Below are positions 15,595-24,123 of a stretch of DNA of 36,195 nucleotides, in pieces. The notes under the pieces were generated by a model. The model worked only from the letters and a program-made list of their open reading frames with translations, did no database searches and was not told the DNA's origin. This stretch comes from Paraplanobispora takensis (lineage in GTDB: Bacteria > Actinomycetota > Actinomycetes > Streptosporangiales > Streptosporangiaceae): NCBI RefSeq assembly GCF_016863195.1, contig NZ_BOOK01000074.1:1-36195 (forward strand), written 5' to 3'. The translations under genes and the position numbers were made by a program. How positions within the stretch are numbered: position 1 is the stretch's first letter; the number at the start of each line of letters is the position of its first letter.

Positions 15595-17206
15595 GCCGCG
15601 CCCGGAGGCCGGGACCGCAAAGGCGGACGGGACGCCCGCCCGCGGGCCCCGGCCGCGCCGGTGGCGGGGCTGGGCGGGCCGGTCGCTGCGGGCCCGCCTG
15701 GTCGCGGCGATGCTCGCCCTGCTGGCCCTGGGGTTCCTGGTCGTGGGCGTGACCACCGAGGTGACGCTGTCCAGGACGCTGTACGGCCGCATCGACGACC
15801 AGCTGGCGGCGGCCGCGGTCCGGGCCCCGCGCACTTTCCAGGACCAGACTCCGCGCGAGACGGCGCAGGACGATCCCGGCGCCTCCGGCTGCGCCCAGCC
15901 GCGGGGCCGCGGTTTCCCGCAGGGGCAGGTCATCGGCACCCTGGTGGCGCGCGTCTGCGGCGGGCAGGTCGTCGACGCCGCCGTGCTGGTGGAGCAGGGG
16001 CAGACGCAGCCGCAGGTCGGCGGCGCGCACGCGACGCTGGCGACGGTGCCGGTGGACGCCGCGCCGCGCACCTACGACCTCGGCGAACTGGGCGACTACC
16101 GCGTGGTCGCGCGCCGCATGCCCGACGGCGCGGTGCTGGTCACCGGGCTGCCGCTGGCCGAGACGACGGAGACGCTGTACCTCGTGGCCGGCGTCGTGGC
16201 CGGGGTGACGGTGCTGGTGCTGCTGGTGGCGGGCTACGCCGGGGTGGTGATCGTCCGGCGGACGCTGCGGCCGCTGTCGCGGGTGGCGGCCACCGCCACC
16301 CGGGTCTCGCAGCTGACCCTGCACCGCGGCGAGGTGGAGCTGCCGCAGCGGGTCGCCGAACAGGACGCCGACGTGCGCACCGAGGCCGGCCAGGTCGGCG
16401 CGGCGCTGAACCGGATGCTGGACCACGTCGGCGACGCGCTGGCCGCGCGTCAGGCCAGCGAGATGCGGGTGCGCCGGTTCGTCGCCGATGCCAGCCACGA
16501 GCTGCGCACGCCGCTGGCGGCGATCTGCGGCTACGCCGAGCTGAGCCGGCGCAGCCGCCAGCCCGTGTCGCCCGAGGTGGAGCACGTGCTGCGCCGGGTG
16601 GAGTCCGAGGCGCAGCGGATGACGACCCTGGTCGAGGACATGCTGCTGCTGGCCCGCCTGGACGCCGGGCGTCCGCTGGCCTGCGAGCCCGTCGACCTGA
16701 GCATGCTGACGGTCGACGCGGTCAGCGACGCGCACGCCGCCGGGCCCGGCCACGACTGGCGCCTGGACCTGCCGGAGGAGCCGATCACGGTCGTCGGCGA
16801 CCCGGCGCGGCTGCAGCAGGTGCTGGTCAACCTGCTGGCCAACGCGCGCAGCCACACCCCCGAGGGCACCGTCGTCACCGTCGGCGTGGGCACCGACGGG
16901 CGGAACGCCGTCCTGCAGGTCACCGACACCGGCCCGGGGATCCCGGCCGGGCTGCTGCCGCACGTCTTCGAGCGCTTCGCCCGCGGCGACACCTCCCGCT
17001 CCCGGGCGGCCGGCAGCACGGGCCTGGGACTGGCGATCGTGCACGCGGTGGTCGCGGCGCACGGCGGGAGCGTGGAGGCCGACAGCGTGCCGGGCCGTAC
17101 CGGGTTCACCGTACGGTTGCCGCTGACCGGCGAGGAGCCGCAGCCGTTCCCGGGCCCGGGCCCGTCATCGGACGCGGACCCCGGACAGGGCCCGCACGCC
17201 CCCTGA
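15587..17206 (+). CDS. Sensor histidine kinase, PhoR-like partner
   Basis: A 539-residue membrane kinase. TM1 lies at ~residues 38-60, an extracytoplasmic sensor of ~130 residues follows, and TM2 at ~200-222, then HAMP (RRTLRPLSRVAATATRV), HisKA with H304 in ASHELRTPLAAICGYAEL, and HATPase_c with N box (LVNLLANARSHTPEG), G1 (DTGPGIP), F box (VFERFARGD) and G2 (GLGLAIVHAVV). All kinase motifs are present. It starts with GTG inside the regulator gene (8-bp overlap), a standard coupled pair. The sensor region has two cysteines (GASGC, RVCGG) that might form a disulfide. The C-terminal tail is Pro-rich and not conserved in the family. The signal is unknown; PhoR-like kinases respond to acid or envelope cues. 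Confidence 0.93.
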   Translation: MTEPRPEAGTAKADGTPARGPRPRRWRGWAGRSLRARLVAAMLALLALGFLVVGVTTEVTLSRTLYGRIDDQLAAAAVRAPRTFQDQTPRETAQDDPGASGCAQPRGRGFPQGQVIGTLVARVCGGQVVDAAVLVEQGQTQPQVGGAHATLATVPVDAAPRTYDLGELGDYRVVARRMPDGAVLVTGLPLAETTETLYLVAGVVAGVTVLVLLVAGYAGVVIVRRTLRPLSRVAATATRVSQLTLHRGEVELPQRVAEQDADVRTEAGQVGAALNRMLDHVGDALAARQASEMRVRRFVADASHELRTPLAAICGYAELSRRSRQPVSPEVEHVLRRVESEAQRMTTLVEDMLLLARLDAGRPLACEPVDLSMLTVDAVSDAHAAGPGHDWRLDLPEEPITVVGDPARLQQVLVNLLANARSHTPEGTVVTVGVGTDGRNAVLQVTDTGPGIPAGLLPHVFERFARGDTSRSRAAGSTGLGLAIVHAVVAAHGGSVEADSVPGRTGFTVRLPLTGEEPQPFPGPGPSSDADPGQGPHAP

Positions 17207-17242
17207 CGGCCCGCTCGCCGTACGGTCCCTCCGGTGGCCGGG

Positions 17243-17272
17243 CGCGGGACTCCGCGGGACTCCGCGGGACTC
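17243..17272 (+). repeat. Three perfect tandem decamers
   Basis: CGCGGGACTC occurs three times without a gap, ending exactly at the first PhoP-type repeat of the next promoter. The 10-bp period would place all copies on one helix face. Confidence 0.8.
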
Positions 17273-17309
17273 ACAGCCGGCGCACAGCGACGGCACAAGA
17301 TCCGGACAG
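17271..17309 (+). promoter_or_regulatory. PhoP-type box before the glycosyltransferase gene
   Basis: TCACAGC-N4-GCACAGC at 17271-17288, then CACAA at 17294 and GACAG at 17305: four copies with an exact 11-bp period, about 50 bp before the GTG start. The first pair matches the TCACAGC-N4-TCACAGC box known for M. tuberculosis PhoP at all but one base. Confidence 0.75.
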
Positions 17310-17357
17310 GCCGGCGGCCGACAGTTCTCGGGTACGCACAGACGAAAGGACGCACCC

Positions 17358-19466
17358 GTGACACCCTCCCCACGGCCGACGGTGGAAGTCCCCGCACTCC
17401 AGGGGGATCCGGCGCCCCCGACGGCGCCGGCGGATCGGCCCTCGCCGGGCGGCGGCGCCCGTTCCCGCGCCGGCCGGTGGCTGCGGGGCCGGGCCGGCGA
17501 CCCCGCCTGGGTGCATCCCGCTCTGCTGGCGCTGCTGGCGGCCACCGCGGTGCTCTATCTCTGGGGCCTGGGCGCCTCCGGGTGGGCGAACGCGTTCTAC
17601 TCGGCGGCGGCGCAGGCCGGGTCGGAGAACTGGACGGCGTTCTTCTTCGGCTCCTCCGACGCGGCCAACTCGATCACCGTGGACAAGACGCCGGCGTCGT
17701 TGTGGGTGATGGCGCTGTCGGCGCGGCTGTTCGGCGTCAGCTCCTGGAGCATCCTGGTGCCGCAGGCGCTCATGGGCGTGGCCGCCGTCGGGCTGCTGTT
17801 CGCGACCGTGCGGCGCTGGTACGGCCCGGCGGCGGGCCTGATCGCCGGTGCGGCGATGGCGCTGACGCCGGTGGCGGTGCTGATGTTCCGCTTCAACAAC
17901 CCCGACGCGCTGCTGGTGCTGCTCATGGTCGCCGGCGCGTACGCGATCGTGCGGGCCGTGGAGAGCGGCGCCACCAGGTGGCTGGTGTGGGCCGGGGTCT
18001 TCGTCGGCGCGGGCTTCCTGACCAAGATGCTCCAGGCGCTGCTGGTGGTCCCGGCGTTCGCGCTGGTCTATCTGGTGGCCGGGCCGCCCGGGCTGGGCAG
18101 GCGGATCGGGCAGCTGCTGGCGGCCGGCGCCGCGCTGGTCGCCTCGGCCGGCTGGTACATCGCCGTCGTCGAGCTGGTCCCCGCCTCGATGCGCCCCTAC
18201 ATCGGCGGCTCCCAGAACAACAGCCTGCTTGAGCTGACCCTGGGCTACAACGGCCTGGGCCGGTTGAACGGCGAGGAGGTCGGCAGCGTCGGGGGCGGCG
18301 CGGGCGGCGGCTGGGGCGAGACCGGCCTGCTGCGGATGTTCGACAGCGCGCAGGGCGGTCAGATCGCCTGGTTGCTGCCCGCCGCGCTCGTGCTGCTGGC
18401 CGCCGGTCTGGTCGTCACCGCCCGGTCGGCGCGCACCGACCGCACCCGCGCCGGTTTCCTGCTGTGGGGCGGCTGGCTGCTGACCACCGCCGCGGTGTTC
18501 AGCTTCATGGCGGGCATCTTCCACGCCTACTACACCGTCGCCCTGGCCCCGGCCGTCGGCGCACTGGTCGGGATGGGCGCGGTGACGATGTGGCGGCTGC
18601 GCCGTACCGTGCCGGCCGCGCTGGTCCTGGCCGGCGCGACCGCGCTGACGGCCTGGTGGTCGTTCACGCTGCTGGGCCGCAGCGCCGACTTCCTGCCCTG
18701 GCTGCGCTGGGCGGTGCTGGCAGGTGGTCTGCTGGCCGGTGGTCTGCTGGCCGCCGCGGCGCTGCCGGCCTTCCGGCGGCTGCCGCTGCGGGCGGCGACG
18801 GCGGCGGCCGGGCTGGCCCTGGCGGTGGTGCTGGCCGGGCCGGCGGCCTACGCCGTCGAGACCGCGGCCACCCCGCACAGCGGCTCCATCCCGTCGGCGG
18901 GCCCGGCCGGTGCGGGCGGCTTCGGCGGTCCCGGCGGGCGCGGCGGCACGGGCGGTATGCGAGGTCAGCGGCCGGGCGGCATGCCACCCGGCGCCGTACG
19001 GCAGGGCACGGCCCCGGGCGTCCCGGGCGCGATGCCCGGCGGACGCCGGGCGGGTGGCATGGGCGGCGCGGGCGGGCTGATCAACGGCTCCACCGCCGGC
19101 GCGGAGATGGTCGCGCTGCTGCAGGACGGCGCCGACGCCTACACCTGGGTGGCGGCGGCGGTCGGGTCGCAGAACGCCTCGGGCTACCAGCTGGCCACCG
19201 GCAGGCCGGTCATGGCCGTGGGCGGCTTCAACGGCAGCGACCCCTCCCCGACCCTGGCCCGGTTCCAGCAGTACGTGGCCGCCGGGGAGATCCACTACTT
19301 CATCGGCGGCGGGGGCGGCATGGGCATGCGCAGCAACGGCGGCAGCGATGCCAGTTCACAGATCGCCGAGTGGGTCGCCGCGACCTTCCCCGCGAGCACG
19401 GTCGGCGGCGTCACCGTCTACGACCTGACGGCCTCCTCCGGCGCGTCCTCCGCCCCGGCCACCTGA
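17358..19466 (+). CDS. GT39/YkcB-type membrane glycosyltransferase
   Basis: A 702-residue membrane protein of the ArnT/PMT-like GT-C superfamily, which moves a sugar from a polyprenyl-phosphate carrier to an acceptor outside the membrane. About 11-12 membrane segments are visible. The first outer loop has acidic/aromatic residues (FYSAAAQAGSENWTAFFFGSSDAANSITVDKTPASLWVMALS) typical of the YkcB subgroup. A Gly/Pro/Met/Arg-rich linker (~residues 510-570) precedes a soluble C-terminal domain (NASGYQLATGRPVMAVGGFNGSDP, HYFIGGGGGMG) that fits the YkcA/YkcB C-terminal family. GTG 17358 has AAAGGA upstream. It follows the PhoPR-like pair with PhoP-type repeats before it, so it is a likely target, pointing to envelope modification. 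Acceptor and sugar are not known. Confidence 0.87.
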   Translation: MTPSPRPTVEVPALQGDPAPPTAPADRPSPGGGARSRAGRWLRGRAGDPAWVHPALLALLAATAVLYLWGLGASGWANAFYSAAAQAGSENWTAFFFGSSDAANSITVDKTPASLWVMALSARLFGVSSWSILVPQALMGVAAVGLLFATVRRWYGPAAGLIAGAAMALTPVAVLMFRFNNPDALLVLLMVAGAYAIVRAVESGATRWLVWAGVFVGAGFLTKMLQALLVVPAFALVYLVAGPPGLGRRIGQLLAAGAALVASAGWYIAVVELVPASMRPYIGGSQNNSLLELTLGYNGLGRLNGEEVGSVGGGAGGGWGETGLLRMFDSAQGGQIAWLLPAALVLLAAGLVVTARSARTDRTRAGFLLWGGWLLTTAAVFSFMAGIFHAYYTVALAPAVGALVGMGAVTMWRLRRTVPAALVLAGATALTAWWSFTLLGRSADFLPWLRWAVLAGGLLAGGLLAAAALPAFRRLPLRAATAAAGLALAVVLAGPAAYAVETAATPHSGSIPSAGPAGAGGFGGPGGRGGTGGMRGQRPGGMPPGAVRQGTAPGVPGAMPGGRRAGGMGGAGGLINGSTAGAEMVALLQDGADAYTWVAAAVGSQNASGYQLATGRPVMAVGGFNGSDPSPTLARFQQYVAAGEIHYFIGGGGGMGMRSNGGSDASSQIAEWVAATFPASTVGGVTVYDLTASSGASSAPAT

Positions 19467-19483
19467 CCCCGAGCCGGTCACCT

Positions 19484-19527
19484 CGCCGTACGGCGGTCCT
19501 GCCCACCCGGAGGGCCGCCGTACGGCG
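19484..19527 (+). terminator. Terminator after the glycosyltransferase
   Basis: Perfect 13-bp inverted repeat, CGCCGTACGGCGG at 19484-19496 and its complement at 19515-19527, loop 18 nt. It separates the glycosyltransferase from the next PhoP-type promoter. Confidence 0.7.
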
Positions 19528-19562
19528 CTCGCAGGCGTGCACGGCCGATGTCATTCCCCCGG

Positions 19563-19589
19563 CACAGGCCTTTCACAGGGAACGCACAG
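19563..19589 (+). promoter_or_regulatory. PhoP-type box before the DUF4956-VTC operon
   Basis: CACAG at 19563, 19574 and 19585: three perfect copies with an exact 11-bp period, 55 bp before the GTG start of the DUF4956 gene. The middle copy reads TCACAGG. Confidence 0.75.
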
Positions 19590-19644
19590 TCCCGCCCGGC
19601 TCAATGGAAGCAGTCGTTGAACTCCGGATGAAGGAACCGCAACC

Positions 19645-20241
19645 GTGAACCAGCTGGTCGCCGTCGCCGCCGATCTCGTCGCCATCGCCGTGCTCACCTT
19701 CGGCGTCTATTTCCCCCGTCATCACCGCCGTGACCTGGTGGTCGCGTTCCTGGGGGTGAACATCGGCGTGCTGGCGGTCTCGACGGTGCTCGGCTCCTCG
19801 AGTGTGGGGGCGGGACTGGGGCTCGGCCTGTTCGGTGTGCTGTCGATCATCAGGCTGCGGTCCGACGAGATCGCCCAGCACGAGGTGGCCTACTACTTCG
19901 CCGCGCTCGCCCTCGGCCTGCTGGCCGGGCTGAGCGGGTCGCTGAGCCCGCTGACCGGCGGCCTGATGCTGATGATGATCGCCGCGCTCTTCGTCGGGGA
20001 CCACCCCCGCCTGTTCCGCCGCTACCGCCAGCAGAGCATCCACCTGGACGTCGCCCACACCGACGAGGACGCGCTGCGCTCGCACCTGGAGATGCTGCTG
20101 GGCGGACGGGTCGTCAACCTGACGATCAAGCACGTCGACCTGGTCAACGACACCACGCTGGCCGAGGTCCGCTATCTCGCCGACCGGCGCCCCGTGCGCC
20201 GCGAGGTCGCCGGGCGCGAGCGGGCGGTGACGGCCGCGTGA
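19645..20241 (+). CDS. DUF4956 membrane protein
   Basis: A 198-residue protein with four hydrophobic segments in residues ~5-125 (DLVAIAVLTFGVYF, LVVAFLGVNIGVLAVSTVLG, GLGLFGVLSIIRLRS, YYFAALALGLLAGLSG) followed by a soluble alpha/beta tail (~130-190: SIHLDVAHTDEDALRSHLEMLLGGRVVNLTIKHVDLVNDTTLAEVRYL). This build and the RLRSDEI-x-EVAYYF block identify the DUF4956 family, which is repeatedly found next to VTC-domain genes. GTG 19645 has AAGGA about 9 nt upstream. Its stop overlaps the next gene's GTG. Biochemical role is unknown; a membrane partner or channel for the VTC protein is a fair guess from context. Confidence 0.85.
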   Translation: MNQLVAVAADLVAIAVLTFGVYFPRHHRRDLVVAFLGVNIGVLAVSTVLGSSSVGAGLGLGLFGVLSIIRLRSDEIAQHEVAYYFAALALGLLAGLSGSLSPLTGGLMLMMIAALFVGDHPRLFRRYRQQSIHLDVAHTDEDALRSHLEMLLGGRVVNLTIKHVDLVNDTTLAEVRYLADRRPVRREVAGRERAVTAA

Positions 20242-21011
20242 TCGCCGCGACCTCCCAGCTCGGCCTGCTGCCCCCCATCGCGCTCGACGAGCTGGTGGAC
20301 CGGGCCTCGCTGCTGACCCGGCTGGACCGCAAGTACATCCTGCCGGCGACCGACCTGCAGGCCGTCCTGGGCGGTCTGCCCGGCGACGTACGGGCGCTGG
20401 AGATCGACCGGCGCCGAGTGTTCGCCTACCGGTCGCTGTACTTCGACACCCCCGGCCTGGACAGCTACCTGGCCGCCGCGCACCGGCGCCGCCGCCGCTT
20501 CAAGATCAGGATCCGCAGCTATCTCGACTCCGGCACGCACTTCGCCGAGGTCAAGACCCCCGGGCGGCGCGGCACGACCGTCAAGCAGCGCATCCCGCAC
20601 ACCGGCGGCCCGCACCTGGGGCCCGAGGCCCGGGCGCACGCCGACGCGGTGCTCGCCGACGCCTCGATCCCCGGCGACGGGCTGCGCTTCGGCCACGTGC
20701 TGACCACGCTCTACAGCCGGGCCACGCTGTTCGTCCCCTCCACCGGCAGCCGGGTGACCGTCGACACCGACCTCACCTGGGCCCTGCCCGACGGGAGCGC
20801 GATCCGGATCCCGGACCGGGTCATCGTCGAGACGAAATCCGCCCGGACCACCTCGGAGGTCGACCGGCTGCTCTGGTCGCTGGGGCACCGTCCCTGCCCG
20901 GTGTCGAAGTACGCCACCGGACTGGCCGCCCTCCGCCCCGACCTGCCCGCCAACCGCTGGCGGCCCGTACTGCGGCGCCACTTCCCGACCCTCGCCATGG
21001 AGAACCGCTGA
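20238..21011 (+). CDS. VTC-domain protein (polyphosphate polymerase-like tunnel fold)
   Basis: A 257-residue soluble VTC-domain protein. The tunnel of this fold is lined with basic and acidic residues, seen here as LLTRLDRKYILP, the SLYFDTPGLDSYLAA strand, RRRFKIRIRSYLDSG, FAEVKTPG, VKQRI, and the C-terminal RVIVETKSA and PVSKYATGL. In yeast Vtc4 the same fold makes polyphosphate from ATP; whether this bacterial form does so is inference, but the Arg/Lys pattern and the ETK glutamate are kept. GTG 20238 overlaps the DUF4956 stop, and its own stop overlaps the next ATG by one base, so the three genes form a tight operon, likely under the PhoP-like regulator. Confidence 0.88.
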   Translation: MIAATSQLGLLPPIALDELVDRASLLTRLDRKYILPATDLQAVLGGLPGDVRALEIDRRRVFAYRSLYFDTPGLDSYLAAAHRRRRRFKIRIRSYLDSGTHFAEVKTPGRRGTTVKQRIPHTGGPHLGPEARAHADAVLADASIPGDGLRFGHVLTTLYSRATLFVPSTGSRVTVDTDLTWALPDGSAIRIPDRVIVETKSARTTSEVDRLLWSLGHRPCPVSKYATGLAALRPDLPANRWRPVLRRHFPTLAMENR

Positions 21012-22849
21012 TGAGAATCCGCAAGAAGCTGACCGCCGCCGTCACCTCGGCCGTGCTGGCCGCCGCCGTACTCACCGGATGCGGCGCCGAGGCCGGCACC
21101 ACGACGGGCACCGGCACGACGGGCACCGCCTCCTCCACCGTCACCGCGAGCGCGGCCACCGCGAGCGCCGCGCAGAGCGCCGCGGACGTGCTGGCCGCCA
21201 ACGAGGCCGTCCACGCCACCGGCGACGCCGCGGCGTACGACGCGTCCGCGGTCGTGGACGTCACGCTGAAGGGCGGCTCGGCGAGTGCCTCCGGCGACGG
21301 GGTCACGGTCGAGGGCTCCACGGTGACCATCACCGCCGGCGGCGTCTACCGGTTCTCCGGCACCCTGTCCGACGGCCAGGTCGTGGTCACCGCGCCCGAC
21401 GCCACCGTCCGGCTGATCCTCGACGGCGCCGACGTCTCCAGCTCCTCCACCGCGGCGATCGCCGCCACCGAGGTCGGCGAGCTCATCGTCATCCTGGCCG
21501 ACGGCAGCCGGAACACCCTCGCCGACGCCGGTTCCTACGCCGACGACGCCGACGTCAACGCCGCGCTCTTCAGCGCCGGCGACCTGACCGTCACCGGCGC
21601 CGGGTCGCTGGAGGTCCGAGGCAACGGCAACGACGCGATCGCCGCCAAGGACGGCCTGGTCGTCCAGTCCGGCACCGTCACGGTCACCCGGGCCGCCGAC
21701 GACGGCATCCGGGGCAAGGACTACGTCGTCGTCGACGGCGGAACCGTCACCGTCACCTCCGGCGGCGACGGCATCAAGGCCGACAACGCCGAGGACGCCG
21801 ACTCCGGGTACGTGTCGGTCACCGGCGGCGCGGTCACGGTCACCGCCGGGGGTGACGGCGTCGACGCCGCCACCGACCTGGTCGTCACCGGCGGCACGCT
21901 CGAGGCCACCTCCGGCGGCGGCAGCGGCGTCACCCCCGGCGAGGAGACCTCGGTCAAGGGCCTCAAGACGGGAGTGGTCACCGTGCTGGAGGGCGGCACC
22001 GTCGAGGTGAACGCCTCCGACGACGCCGTGCACAGCGACGGCGCCGTGCGCCTCGGCGGGGCGGAGATCACCGCCGCCAGCGGTGGCGACGGCGTCCACG
22101 CCGAAGGCGCCCTGGTGATCGACGGCGGCACCGTCGAGGTCACCCGGTCGGAGGAGGGACTGGAGGGCACCGACATCGTGCTGAACGCCGGGGACGTGAC
22201 CGTCACCGCCACCGACGACGGGCTCAACGCGGCCGGCGGCTCGACCGGGGAGACCCGGCAGCAGGGCGGCGGGCCCGGCGGGCCCGGCGGGGGCGGGGGC
22301 GGCGGTGAGAGCGTGGGCGACTACACCGCCACCGTCACCGGCGGCACCCTGGTCGTCAACGCCGGCGGCGACGGCTTCGACTCCAACGGCACCGCCGCGA
22401 TCTCCGGCGGCACGGTCGTGGTCAACGGGCCCACCGAGAGCATGAACGGGGCGCTGGACGTCAACGGGAGCTTCCAGATCAGCGGCGGCGTCCTGATGGC
22501 CGCCGGCAGCGCGGGCATGGCCGTCGCCCCGGACGCCGAGTCCCCCCAGGGATGGCTGTCCGCGACTCTCGACGCGGCCGTCGAGGCGGGCACCACCGTG
22601 CAGGTCGCCGATTCCGGCGGCAAGGTCGTGGCCACCTACGTCACCTCCGGCAGGGTGCAGAACCTCGTCTTCTCCTCGGCGGACATCACCTCCGGCCAGG
22701 AGTACACCGTCCACACCGGCGGTACCGCCTCCGGGACGAACCTGGGCGGCCTGGCCGCCTCCGGCGAGCTCGGCTCGGCGACCCAGGTCGCGACCGCGAC
22801 GGCCGGCGAGGCCCCGGCCGGCGGCCACGGCTTCGGCCGCCGGCCGTAG
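21011..22849 (+). CDS. Lipoprotein with Cthe_2159-type carbohydrate-binding beta-helix
   Basis: A 612-residue exported lipoprotein. The signal peptide MRIRKKLTAAVTSAVLAAAVLTGC ends in the lipobox LTGC. A Thr/Ser/Ala-rich linker follows (~25-70). Residues ~80-520 are a run of beta-helix rungs with recurring Gly-Gly-Thr-Val-x-Val and GDG[VI]-xA units (for example DGGTVTVTSGGDGIKADNA and GGDGVDAATDLVVTGGTL), typical of the Cthe_2159 calcium/carbohydrate-binding family. A Gly-rich insert lies at ~415-432. Families of this type recur with DUF4956 and VTC genes. The repeats make long shadow frames on the other strand; these are not genes. It would sit on the outer face of the membrane; its ligand is unknown. 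Confidence 0.85.
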   Translation: MRIRKKLTAAVTSAVLAAAVLTGCGAEAGTTTGTGTTGTASSTVTASAATASAAQSAADVLAANEAVHATGDAAAYDASAVVDVTLKGGSASASGDGVTVEGSTVTITAGGVYRFSGTLSDGQVVVTAPDATVRLILDGADVSSSSTAAIAATEVGELIVILADGSRNTLADAGSYADDADVNAALFSAGDLTVTGAGSLEVRGNGNDAIAAKDGLVVQSGTVTVTRAADDGIRGKDYVVVDGGTVTVTSGGDGIKADNAEDADSGYVSVTGGAVTVTAGGDGVDAATDLVVTGGTLEATSGGGSGVTPGEETSVKGLKTGVVTVLEGGTVEVNASDDAVHSDGAVRLGGAEITAASGGDGVHAEGALVIDGGTVEVTRSEEGLEGTDIVLNAGDVTVTATDDGLNAAGGSTGETRQQGGGPGGPGGGGGGGESVGDYTATVTGGTLVVNAGGDGFDSNGTAAISGGTVVVNGPTESMNGALDVNGSFQISGGVLMAAGSAGMAVAPDAESPQGWLSATLDAAVEAGTTVQVADSGGKVVATYVTSGRVQNLVFSSADITSGQEYTVHTGGTASGTNLGGLAASGELGSATQVATATAGEAPAGGHGFGRRP

Positions 22850-22951
22850 GCCGCCGCCGTACGGGCCCCCGGAGACGACGCGACCGGCTGTACACGAGGG
22901 AAGGGCACCGCCCGATCCCCCGGTCCGGGCCGCAGGGCCGCCGGAAACGAC

Positions 22952-22985
22952 GGGACCGGCCGTACGTGGGCGTACGGCCGGTCCC
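22952..22985. terminator. Bidirectional terminator between convergent genes
   Basis: Perfect 15-bp inverted repeat (arms 22952-22966 and 22971-22985) with a 4-nt loop, between the VTC operon and the convergent MCP gene. The core is the palindrome GGCCGTACGGCC-like motif common in this genome's hairpins. Confidence 0.85.
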
Positions 22986-23005
22986 CTCTGCGGTGCCGGA
23001 GCCGG

Positions 23006-24091
23006 TCAGGCGTTGACGGCCTTGGCGATCTCGCTGAGCCGGGTGGCCTGGTCCTGCAGCTTCGCCGCGGCGGCGAGCACGGTCTCGGCCGTGCGGGCCG
23101 CGGACTGGCCGGAGTCGGCGACCGCGGCCATCCCGCGGGACATCTCCACGCTGGTGGCGCTCTGCTCCTCCACCGCGGCGGCGATCAGGGTCTGCTGCTC
23201 GGCGACGGCGTCGATGAGCCCGACGATGCCGGAGATGCCCTCGGCGGCCTGGACGCTCTCGGCCTGGATGCCGTCGATCATGTCGGTGATCTGCGCGGTG
23301 GCCACCGCCGTACGGGCGGCCAGGTCCTTGACCTCGCTGGCCACGACCGCGAAGCCCTTGCCCATCTCGCCGGCGCGGGCCGACTCGATGGTGGCGTTCA
23401 GGGCCAGGAGCTTGGTCTGCTCGGCGATCTCGGTGATCAGCTTGGTGATGCTGCCGATCTGCCGGCTGGACTCCTGCAGCTGCTCCATCCGGCGGGTGGC
23501 GTCACGGGCGGTGTCGGCTGCCGTCGTGGTGCTGGAGGCGGCGCTGCTGACTCCGCGGGAGATCTCCTGGATGCTCTCGGTCAGCTCCGAGGAGCTGTGG
23601 GAGACGGTCTCGGCCTGGCCGGCGCTGGCACCGGCGGTGCTCACCATCTCCTGGCCGGCCTGGGTGAGGGCCGCACCGGCCGCGGCCAGCTCCTGGCTCA
23701 GCTCCCGCACGGCCCTGTCGGTCCTGACCCGCACCGTCGCGTCGGACCAGGTCAGGATGTACCCGCCGGGGATCCGGTCGTAGGTGGCCGATCCGTAGAC
23801 GGTGTCACCGTTGAACGGCAACTCCGAGATCGTGCTGAGCGGGAAGGACGTGGCCCGGCGCAGGTCGGCCTTGAGCTTGTCGCTCAGCATCACCAGCGCC
23901 TCGAAGCCGTAGGAGGCCGCCGTCTCCTGCAGAAGGCGGTCGGCCGCCTGATTGCGGTAGGCGACCTCGCCGGCCTCGTCGACGATCAACAGGACCGCGG
24001 GGGCCTTGTCCAGCGCCGTCAGCAACGCCTGGTGGGTCTGCACCAGCGGGTGGACGTCGGCACCCGCCCGCCGTGACCGCAGCCATTTCAT
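23006..24091 (-). CDS. Cytoplasmic PAS-containing methyl-accepting chemotaxis protein
   Basis: A 361-residue MCP with no membrane segment. Residues ~28-125 form a PAS-like sensor ([46 protein letters not shown]). The rest is the MCP signalling domain with the conserved hairpin tip [40 protein letters not shown]. It should sense an internal cue (redox, cofactor or metabolite) and signal to CheA. ATG 24091 has AAGGAG upstream. A sigma-28-like promoter lies directly upstream at 24124-24150, overlapping the terminator of the sugar-binding gene, so it is probably a unit of its own. The start motif KWLRSRRAG is basic but not hydrophobic enough for a membrane anchor. Confidence 0.93.
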   Translation of the reverse strand: MKWLRSRRAGADVHPLVQTHQALLTALDKAPAVLLIVDEAGEVAYRNQAADRLLQETAASYGFEALVMLSDKLKADLRRATSFPLSTISELPFNGDTVYGSATYDRIPGGYILTWSDATVRVRTDRAVRELSQELAAAGAALTQAGQEMVSTAGASAGQAETVSHSSSELTESIQEISRGVSSAASSTTTAADTARDATRRMEQLQESSRQIGSITKLITEIAEQTKLLALNATIESARAGEMGKGFAVVASEVKDLAARTAVATAQITDMIDGIQAESVQAAEGISGIVGLIDAVAEQQTLIAAAVEEQSATSVEMSRGMAAVADSGQSAARTAETVLAAAAKLQDQATRLSEIAKAVNA

Positions 24092-24123
24092 GATCTTCAG
24101 CTCCTTCAGTCGTCCTCTACGGA

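Noticed and set aside
15428-17062. 544-codon minus-strand frame over the histidine kinase
   Set aside because: The sense strand encodes all kinase boxes; the antisense product is Gln/His/Gly-rich without a domain.
20711-22828. 705-codon minus-strand frame over the VTC and beta-helix genes
   Set aside because: Arises from the repeated GGC/GAC codons of the beta-helix; it is the mirror of those repeats, not a repeat protein.
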